Positions 1 to 5,164 of a DNA stretch of 5,164 bases are shown piece by piece. Source of the DNA: Gammaproteobacteria bacterium (GTDB lineage Bacteria > Pseudomonadota > Gammaproteobacteria > Steroidobacterales > Steroidobacteraceae); contig JAQGOD010000298.1 of the NCBI GenBank assembly GCA_028293775.1, positions 1 through 5,164 of the forward strand. The letters are read 5' to 3'. The notes beneath the pieces were generated by a model. That model did not search any database and had not been told where the DNA came from. It saw nothing but the letters and a program-made list of their open reading frames with translations. The position numbers were made by a program, and so were the translations under genes. Within the stretch, counting starts at the first letter, position 1. Each line of letters begins with the position of its first letter.

Positions 1-1765
1 CGGATTCGGCAGCAACAATGTCGATCACTGCACCCGTCTGTGCCATGCCTCGAGCGTGGCCGCCCTCCTCGAGGGAATAGGCTCCGGTTCGGTGAGCAAT
101 CCCGTCATGGATGTCACGCTAGCAAAAGTGGTCATTCTGATCGGCGCGAACCCCACCGTGAATCATCCTGTGGCGGCCACGTTCATCAAGAACGCGATGC
201 GCAGCGGCACCAAACTCATCGTCATTGATCCGCGGCGCAGTGAATTGGCGCGCACCGCCTATCGGTATTTGCAATTCAAACCCGATACCGACGTAGCTCT
301 GCTGAATGCGATGATGCATGTGATCATCGAAGAAAATCTGGTCGATGCGGCGTTCATCGCCGATCGCACGCTCGGCTATGCAGAGCTCGTCAAAAACGTC
401 CAAGGCTACAGTCCTGAACTGATGGCGCCGATCTGCGGCGTGTCTGCCGAGACCATTCGAGAGGTGGCGAGACTGTACGCAACCAGTCCTGCCTCCATGA
501 TCCTCTGGGGCATGGGCATCAGCCAGCACATCCATTGCACCGATAACGCGCGCTGTTTGATCGCATTGGCATTGATGACCGGGCAAATCGGCAGGCCGGG
601 AACTGGACTACATCCGCTGCGCGGGCAGAACAATGTGCAGGGCGCTTCGGATGCCGGGCTCATTCCGATGATGTATCCGGACTATCAGCGTGTGGATAAT
701 CCTCAGGCGCGCGAGCGCTTTGCCAAGGCGTGGGGCGTGCCCATCGAGAAGCTCGATGAGAAGCCGGGTCTTACCGTGGTCGAAGTCATCAAGGGCATTC
801 TCGCCGGGAATGTCAAAGGCATGTACGTGATGGGAGAAAATCCGGCAATGAGCGACCCGGATGCCGATCATGCGCGCGAGGCGCTCGCCAAGCTCGACAT
901 GCTGGTGGTGCAGGACATTTTTCTGACCGAGACCGCCTATCTCGCGGATGTGATCCTGCCGGCATCCTCGTTCGCTGAAAAGACCGGGACTTTTACCAAC
1001 ACCGACCGTTACGTGCAGCTCGGTCGTCGGGCGCTCAATCCTCCCGGTAAGGCGCGCCAAGACCTCGAGATCATCATCGACCTGGCGCGGCAGCTCGGAC
1101 TTTCGTGGCAGTACGGCACCGGCGAGAAGGCTGTGGCCGCCGTGTTCGATGAGATGCGGCACACCATGCCCAGCATCGGCGGCATTACCTGGGAACGGCT
1201 GCAAGCCGAAGACAGCGTTACCTATCCTTGCGAGAAGGAAGGCGATCCAGGAGAGGCGGTGGTGTTCGTTGAGTCCTTTCCGACGCCGACCGGCAAGGCG
1301 CGCTTCGTGCCCGCTGACATCATTCCGGTTGACGAGCGGCCGGATACGGAGTATCCGATGGTGCTCATCACGGGCCGACAGCTCGAGCATTGGCACACGG
1401 GCAGCATGACGCGCCGCTCCGGTGTGCTCGATGCGATTGAGCCCGATCCTGTGGCATCGCTGAACCCAGTGGATATGGCGGCGTTGGGTGCGAAACCCGG
1501 CGATCTTGTCACCATCCAGTCACGACGCGGCACGGTCACTCTGTACGCACGCGAGGACGAGAGCTCGCCGCACGGCGCAGTTTTCGTGCCGTTCTGCTAT
1601 TACGAGGCTGCCATCAACAAGCTGACGAACTCGGCGCTGGATCCCTTCGGTAAGATTCCCGAATTCAAATACTGCGCGATACGCGTGACGTTGGGCGGTC
1701 CGAAACCCGCTCAGCTCAGTTTCGGCGGCGGCCAGATTCTGGAACCGGCTATGGCGGAGGATTGA
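1..1765 (+). CDS. fdhF: Formate dehydrogenase alpha (catalytic) subunit, molybdopterin-dependent, 5'-truncated by window edge
   Basis: This is the catalytic subunit of a Mo/W-bis-MGD formate dehydrogenase (DMSO reductase superfamily), which oxidises formate to CO2. The frame is open from position 2 (base 1 ends a previous codon), so the real start lies upstream; 587 residues are visible, ending at TGA 1763-1765. Visible residues 5-18 read [14 protein letters not shown]. This matches the active-site loop of E. coli FdhF, with Cys (visible residue 14, codon 41-43) in place of Sec140, followed by the conserved His. The catalytic Arg in [10 protein letters not shown] is visible residue 207 (codon 620-622); the Cys-to-Arg spacing of 193 equals the E. 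coli 140-to-333 spacing. The C-terminal dinucleotide-binding domain begins near [18 protein letters not shown] (about residue 451) and ends with [10 protein letters not shown]. The N-terminal [4Fe-4S] domain, and any ferredoxin-like extension, would lie outside the window. Whether the enzyme is NAD-linked (FdsA type) or FdhF-like depends on upstream genes that are not visible. The symbol is therefore family-level. Confidence 0.95.
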   Translation, partial: GFGSNNVDHCTRLCHASSVAALLEGIGSGSVSNPVMDVTLAKVVILIGANPTVNHPVAATFIKNAMRSGTKLIVIDPRRSELARTAYRYLQFKPDTDVALLNAMMHVIIEENLVDAAFIADRTLGYAELVKNVQGYSPELMAPICGVSAETIREVARLYATSPASMILWGMGISQHIHCTDNARCLIALALMTGQIGRPGTGLHPLRGQNNVQGASDAGLIPMMYPDYQRVDNPQARERFAKAWGVPIEKLDEKPGLTVVEVIKGILAGNVKGMYVMGENPAMSDPDADHAREALAKLDMLVVQDIFLTETAYLADVILPASSFAEKTGTFTNTDRYVQLGRRALNPPGKARQDLEIIIDLARQLGLSWQYGTGEKAVAAVFDEMRHTMPSIGGITWERLQAEDSVTYPCEKEGDPGEAVVFVESFPTPTGKARFVPADIIPVDERPDTEYPMVLITGRQLEHWHTGSMTRRSGVLDAIEPDPVASLNPVDMAALGAKPGDLVTIQSRRGTVTLYAREDESSPHGAVFVPFCYYEAAINKLTNSALDPFGKIPEFKYCAIRVTLGGPKPAQLSFGGGQILEPAMAED

Positions 1766-2357
1766 TTTGCAGCTGCGCGAGTTCGCCCAACGTGTTGGCG
1801 TTGGCGAACGCGGCAGCATCGTCGAAGACGACCTTGGCGCTGCGATGGTTTGCGGCGAACAGGCCGGTCTTGCGCTCGCCGCTGTCGATGAAGTCTTTGA
1901 GGCTATCCCGCAGCGAGGTTCTCATGAGACAAAACACCGGTTGCGCTCGCAGCTTGCCGTCCTCGTGAGTATGGGCGGTTGCCATCTCGCCATCGTTGGA
2001 CTCGAGGCCTTGCGCAAGCCGCGCGATCAAATCCAGGGGAAAGTTAGGCGTGTCGCAGGGCACCGTCGCCAAGTAGGGCGTTGCGCAGTGCTCGAGGCCG
2101 GCGAGCATTCCGGCGAGCGGACCTGGAAAATCCGTGATTTCATCAGGCCATACAGGAACATCCATGGCCTGGTACGCGGCAAGATTGCGATTGGCATTGA
2201 GCATCAGTCGCCCGACCTGCGGCCTCAACCGCTGAAGTGCGTGCAGAGCGAGCGGAACGCCCCGATGCAGTTGCAACCCCTTGTCGACGCCGCCCATCCT
2301 CGAGCCGCGGCCGCCCGCGAGTACCAGCCCGGTAATTTCGTCCTTGTGAATGATCAT
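1749..2357 (-). CDS. mobA: Molybdenum cofactor guanylyltransferase MobA
   Basis: MobA is a cytoplasmic enzyme that transfers GMP from GTP to molybdopterin, making the MGD cofactor that formate dehydrogenase needs. From the ATG at 2357-2355 the protein is 202 residues, close to the 194 of E. coli MobA. The nucleotide-binding signature [18 protein letters not shown] spans residues 11-28. LMLNANRN (51-58) matches the E. coli VVNANRH segment. [10 protein letters not shown] is at 76-85. CDTPNFP (101-107) holds Asp102, equivalent to the metal-binding Asp101 of E. coli. [10 protein letters not shown] near the C-terminus matches the family's FVNVNTPEEL. The stop (TAG, 1751-1749) lies inside the end of the convergent dehydrogenase gene, a 17-bp overlap. 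An ATG six bases further upstream (2363-2361) is an alternative start. ATG 2357 is preferred because AGGG lies 7 nt before it. The frame stays open to 2591, but the extra 76 to 78 residues resemble no MobA N-terminus and run into fdhD. The function call is secure; the exact start is not. Confidence 0.95.
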   Translation of the reverse strand: MIIHKDEITGLVLAGGRGSRMGGVDKGLQLHRGVPLALHALQRLRPQVGRLMLNANRNLAAYQAMDVPVWPDEITDFPGPLAGMLAGLEHCATPYLATVPCDTPNFPLDLIARLAQGLESNDGEMATAHTHEDGKLRAQPVFCLMRTSLRDSLKDFIDSGERKTGLFAANHRSAKVVFDDAAAFANANTLGELAQLQINPPP

Positions 2358-2364
2358 TTGCATA

Positions 2365-2371
2365 CCCTGCC
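2365..2371 (-). promoter_or_regulatory. Possible ribosome binding site of mobA
   Basis: Read on the minus strand this is GGCAGGG. Its AGGG part ends 7 nt before the ATG at 2357-2355, a normal Shine-Dalgarno distance. The same element is only 1 nt from the alternative ATG at 2363-2361, which is too close, although a GGGG slightly upstream could serve that codon. The match to the consensus is short, so this decides the start only weakly. Confidence 0.35.
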
Positions 2372-2508
2372 CCGGATCATCGTACCGCGTAGGGTGGGAG
2401 GCTGCCATCGAGCCCGATAGGCTTGAAGCATTCATCGTGCAGCCGCAAGCGAGGCTGCTGCCGCCGGTTTCAAACGCGCCGCGATTGACCGCCGCGTGCT
2501 GCGAACCG

Positions 2509-3282
2509 ATGCGCGAAATTGAAATCACCGACGAGCTAGGGACGCGACGCACCATATACATCCCCGCTGAAAGGGCGCTCAGCGTTTTCATTGATGGCCG
2601 CGAACTCGTTACCTTGATGACGCTGGGCGCCGCGCCTGAACTCTTGGTTCTTGGATTCCTGAGGAATCAGCGGCTGATTGAGAACGCCGCTGCGATTGAG
2701 GCAATTTCCGTCGACTGGAGTTTGGGCGCCGCACAGGTCTCGAGCCGCCCGCCGGGGCGCGATGCTACAGACGCGCTGCAGCGCATGGTCGCGGGCGCCA
2801 GCGGCCAGGGATCGATCTATGCGCGCATGATCTTACACGTGGACGCCATCAAGTTGCCGGGCTTCACGGATGCGCGAATTCGGGGGAGCACGCTGCGGCA
2901 GCTGCTCGACACCATGCGCCAGCATGACAGCATCCACCGTCATGCACGGTCGGTGCACAGCTGCGCCTTGTTCCAGGGCGATGATTTGCTCGTGTCGGTT
3001 GAAGATGTGAGCCGCCATAACGCGCTCGACACCATCAGCGGCTGGATGGCCCTGCATGACATCCACGGTGGGGACAAGGTCCTGTTCACGACGGGCCGAC
3101 TGACGGGCGAGATGGTCATCAAAGCTGCGCAAAGCGGGGTACCGATCGTCGTCTCGCGCAACGGTGTCTCGAGCATGGGCTACGAGGTCGCAAAAAAACT
3201 CGGCATGGCATTGTTTGGCCGCGCGGTCGGGCGGCGCTTCCAATGCTACATCGGCAGCGAGCGCTTCGAGTCGAATAACTAA
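2509..3282 (+). CDS. fdhD: Formate dehydrogenase accessory sulfurtransferase FdhD, variant lacking the sulfur-relay cysteine
   Basis: FdhD carries sulfur from a cysteine desulfurase to the bis-MGD cofactor of formate dehydrogenase, a step required for activity. From ATG 2509 the protein has 257 residues (E. coli FdhD has about 277). Family features are [21 protein letters not shown] near the N-terminus (residues about 20-40), [23 protein letters not shown] (148-156), [13 protein letters not shown] (164-176), [20 protein letters not shown] and [20 protein letters not shown]. In E. coli the relay loop is GCGVCG; related FdhD proteins that I recall have GCGQG. Here the loop reads GASGQGSIY, with Ser98 (AGC, 2800-2802) at the Cys position. 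The only cysteines from this start are Cys152 and Cys246. The usual EDVGRHNA reads EDVSRHNA (Ser168). The start is uncertain. GTG at 2437 would add 24 residues and has a weak GAAG 8 nt upstream. The frame is open back to ATG 2350, but that overlaps the mobA start. The family call is firm; activity is doubtful or needs a different mechanism. Confidence 0.9.
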   Translation: MREIEITDELGTRRTIYIPAERALSVFIDGRELVTLMTLGAAPELLVLGFLRNQRLIENAAAIEAISVDWSLGAAQVSSRPPGRDATDALQRMVAGASGQGSIYARMILHVDAIKLPGFTDARIRGSTLRQLLDTMRQHDSIHRHARSVHSCALFQGDDLLVSVEDVSRHNALDTISGWMALHDIHGGDKVLFTTGRLTGEMVIKAAQSGVPIVVSRNGVSSMGYEVAKKLGMALFGRAVGRRFQCYIGSERFESNN

Positions 3283-3404
3283 CGCTTGTGCGCAACATAT
3301 GCAGCGCCGTGCATATTGTTGGGTCCACACCGCCATGCTAGTTTTCCAGTCGCGCGCAGCCCACCAACGGCCATCGCGCCGCCTTCATATCTAGACGAAC
3401 CATC
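3283..3404 (+). other. Intergenic region upstream of the TonB-dependent receptor
   Basis: These 122 bp separate fdhD from the receptor gene and hold the inverted repeat described separately. A weak promoter-like pair, TTGTTG (3316-3321) and TAGTTT (3339-3344) with 17 bp between, would overlap the right arm of the repeat, as expected if the repeat were an operator. The match to sigma-70 consensus is poor, and other pairings are equally possible. The bases just before ATG 3405 show no strong Shine-Dalgarno sequence. No additional gene is apparent here. Confidence 0.3.
3293..3321. repeat. Imperfect inverted repeat in the fdhD / receptor intergenic region
   Basis: The left arm CAACATATGCA (3293-3303) and right arm TGCATATTGTTG (3310-3321) are complementary except for one extra base in the right arm. 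They are separated by GCGCCG. The element begins 11 bp after the fdhD stop and ends 83 bp before the receptor ATG. No T-run follows, and the arms are AT-rich, so it is not a classical intrinsic terminator. A two-fold symmetric operator for the receptor gene is a reasonable alternative. It does not match the Fur box that I know. Confidence 0.5.
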
Positions 3405-5164
3405 ATGACCCAATCCCTTCGCTCCGCAATATTGTTTGCCGTCTTGCCCATTGCTTTCGCACCGGCATCCCATGCCGAAGGCGCCGCTCCCGGCGCATCT
3501 GAAGCTCAGCCAGGATTGCCCCGCGTTACGGTGCTGGGAAACAGAGAATCCGAAGACAATTACCGCGTGGAATCGGTCGATTCGCTCGGGCCCTTAGGCT
3601 CGACGAGAATGCTCGATACCCCCTTCTCGGTCGCAATTCTTCCCGAGGAACTGATGAAGAATTCGATGGCAACCAATTTCAAGGATGTCTCCAAATACTT
3701 GCCCTTGGTTGCCTATCAGGAACAACAAGGAGCGGAAATCCTGCGGCCGCAAACGCGAGGCATCCAAGGCGGCAACTTCCAGAATTCACGCATGGTCGGC
3801 ATGCAGTTTTTTATTACGGTGGCGAACGCGATAGAGCAATTCCAGCAAATCGAAGTCGTCAATGGCGTATCGGCTTCCCTGTACGGGCCCGCGAACCCTT
3901 CCGGCATGTTCAATTTCGTTTCCAAACGTCCTACCGCTTTCGATCTACGGGAAGTGACGGTGAGCTACGCGAGCAACAGCATCGGTACAGCGCACGTGGA
4001 CATGGGTGGCAAGCTCGATCACAACGGTGTTCTCAGCTACCGCTTCAACGGACTGTTCGGCGAGGGCGACGGATGGGTTGAGCATAGCCATACCAAGCGC
4101 GTGCTCGGCAGCCTCGCTGTCGATATACGGCCGCTGCAAGACACGGTCATCGAAACCAACTACAGCTACTATCACCTGATCGACACCGGCTACCCGGGGT
4201 GGTTCAGCTACAGCGAAAAGCTGATCTTGCCGCCTGCCCCAGATCCTAAAGAAGTCGGGTATGGCCAGAATTACGCGGGTGTGGAAATGCTGACGCGCAC
4301 GGGCAGCGTCAGGCTGAAACACGACTTCAATTCCGATTGGCATCTGGTGGTCGGCGCGCTCAATCAGGACGCGTCGCGCGATATCAACACGCCCGTCAAT
4401 AACTTGACCACCAACAGCGGCAACTATACCTCGTCGCTCGCCAATGGCTTCGCTCCGCGCTTCATCATGACCAGCGATGCAGCGTATCTCAATGGAAATT
4501 TCGCCACCTGGGGAGCGTCGCACGATCTCACCATTGGTACCGCAGGGTACAAGGCGCAGTCGTATGCGGTAATTACCCCGGCCAAGGCGGCAAACGTCCT
4601 TTTGGGTTCTGCGAACATCAATAGTCCCGTGATTTTTCCCTTTCCCGCAGTTGGACTGCCGAATACCGGACTTAACTTTGATTCCTCGACGACTTACCAG
4701 CAAGGCATCAACGTGGGCGACACCATTCGCTTCACCGATGCCTGGGCGACGCGACTGTCGGTGAGTCAAGACTGGTTCCACGTCGATAACTACACTGCAA
4801 AAGCCACGAGTCTGCCTGAGTACGCTGATCATGGCCTGAGCTCCTCCGCCAGCTTGCTGTACAAGCCGCAAACCAACATGACCGTGTACGCAACTTTCGC
4901 CAGTTCCCTGCAAGCCGGTGATTTGGCGCCCTCCGGTGCAGTCGGCGCTGCGGGGACGACCCTCACGAATGCGGGGATGAGCCTGCCGCCGTACCGAAGC
5001 AAAGAGTACGAAGTCGGCTACAAGGTCTCGCTCGCGAAAATAGACTTCACGGCGGCCCTATTTCGCATTCAACGGCCTTTCGCCAACATCAATCTTGCCG
5101 ACAATGCCTTTGAGATCTCCGGCCTGCAAGTCAACAAGGGCTTGGAATTGTCGGCCATCGGTGA
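3405..5164 (+). CDS. TonB-dependent siderophore-type outer-membrane receptor, 3'-truncated by window edge
   Basis: This is an outer-membrane beta-barrel transporter powered by TonB-ExbB-ExbD, of the siderophore-receptor type. The frame is open from ATG 3405 to the window end, giving 586 visible residues. Residues 1-24 form a signal peptide: a hydrophobic stretch LFAVLPIAFAPA, then SHA before a likely cleavage at Ala24/Glu25. PRVTVLG (39-45) looks like a TonB box. The plug runs from about 62 to 176: STRMLDTPFSVAIL at its start, RPQTRGIQGGNF (114-125) in the middle, and IEVVNGVSASLYGPANPSG (149-167) then NFVSKRP at its end. Alternating beta-strand barrel sequence follows, including YRSKEYEVGYKVSLAKIDFT near the window end. 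No N-terminal secretin/TonB (STN) signalling domain is present, so it should not act as a FecA-like transducer. Full receptors are usually 650-800 residues, so the last strands are missing. The ligand cannot be told from sequence; a ferric siderophore is the default expectation. The start is supported by the signal peptide, although no strong ribosome binding site is visible. Confidence 0.93.
   Translation, partial: MTQSLRSAILFAVLPIAFAPASHAEGAAPGASEAQPGLPRVTVLGNRESEDNYRVESVDSLGPLGSTRMLDTPFSVAILPEELMKNSMATNFKDVSKYLPLVAYQEQQGAEILRPQTRGIQGGNFQNSRMVGMQFFITVANAIEQFQQIEVVNGVSASLYGPANPSGMFNFVSKRPTAFDLREVTVSYASNSIGTAHVDMGGKLDHNGVLSYRFNGLFGEGDGWVEHSHTKRVLGSLAVDIRPLQDTVIETNYSYYHLIDTGYPGWFSYSEKLILPPAPDPKEVGYGQNYAGVEMLTRTGSVRLKHDFNSDWHLVVGALNQDASRDINTPVNNLTTNSGNYTSSLANGFAPRFIMTSDAAYLNGNFATWGASHDLTIGTAGYKAQSYAVITPAKAANVLLGSANINSPVIFPFPAVGLPNTGLNFDSSTTYQQGINVGDTIRFTDAWATRLSVSQDWFHVDNYTAKATSLPEYADHGLSSSASLLYKPQTNMTVYATFASSLQAGDLAPSGAVGAAGTTLTNAGMSLPPYRSKEYEVGYKVSLAKIDFTAALFRIQRPFANINLADNAFEISGLQVNKGLELSAIG

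Noticed and set aside
56..58. GTG at 56 as the dehydrogenase start
   Set aside because: The frame continues upstream to the window edge with the conserved active-site sequence including the catalytic Cys, so the gene begins outside the window.
608..1396. Minus-strand open frame (262 codons) inside the formate dehydrogenase gene
   Set aside because: It is His- and Arg-rich with no family features, and is fully antisense to a well-conserved enzyme.
1767..2420. Plus-strand open frame (217 codons) opposite mobA
   Set aside because: The minus strand carries unmistakable MobA motifs; the plus-strand product resembles nothing and is the antisense shadow.
2358..2508. Divergent promoters between mobA and fdhD
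   Set aside because: Only weak partial matches such as TTGAAG (2424-2429) on the plus strand and TACGAT on the minus strand were found, none with a good partner box at proper spacing.
2358..2591. Possible N-terminal extension of mobA to 2591
   Set aside because: MobA proteins begin a few residues before the LAGG motif. The extension is not MobA-like and would cover the start of fdhD on the other strand.
3293..3321. Intrinsic terminator for fdhD
   Set aside because: The stem is AT-rich with a bulge and is followed by GGGTCC rather than a T-run, so a classical terminator is not supported.
3945..4913. Long minus-strand open frame (322 codons) opposite the receptor gene
   Set aside because: It has no recognisable domain and lies antisense to a receptor with signal peptide, plug and barrel features. 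Its length is a by-product of GC-rich codon use on the other strand.

Overview
The window reads as chromosome of a GC-rich Gram-negative bacterium, most likely a proteobacterium. It carries a TonB-dependent outer-membrane receptor with a signal peptide, which implies an outer membrane. It also carries a molybdenum formate dehydrogenase locus with FdhD and MobA types that, from memory, resemble proteobacterial homologues. The genus cannot be fixed from these bases.

Layout. (1) Positions 1-1765, plus strand: the 3' part of a molybdopterin-dependent formate dehydrogenase alpha subunit. It starts upstream of the window, but the active-site segment is just inside it, with a cysteine (codon 41-43) where E. 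coli FdhF has selenocysteine. (2) Positions 1749-2357, minus strand: mobA, molybdenum cofactor guanylyltransferase, converging on the dehydrogenase gene with a 17-bp overlap of the 3' ends. (3) Positions about 2509-3282, plus strand: fdhD, the sulfurtransferase that activates formate dehydrogenase, divergent from mobA. (4) Positions 3283-3404: a 122-bp intergenic region with an imperfect inverted repeat. (5) Positions 3405 to the window end, plus strand: a TonB-dependent siderophore-type receptor, truncated by the window edge. This last frame has no stop before the end of the window.

How the genes fit together. MobA adds GMP to molybdopterin to make the MGD cofactor. FdhD hands sulfur to the bis-MGD molybdenum centre. 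The dehydrogenase uses that cofactor to oxidise formate. The first three genes are therefore one enzyme and two of its maturation factors, in an unusual plus/minus/plus order. The receptor has no evident functional tie to formate metabolism, although metal acquisition is a conceivable link.

The most notable observation is that this FdhD lacks the cysteine of the family's sulfur-relay loop: a serine (codon AGC, 2800-2802) sits where a Cys is expected. A second family signature, EDVGRHNA, reads EDVSRHNA. I see no mobile element, CRISPR array, tRNA or rRNA, and no clearly new multi-gene system.
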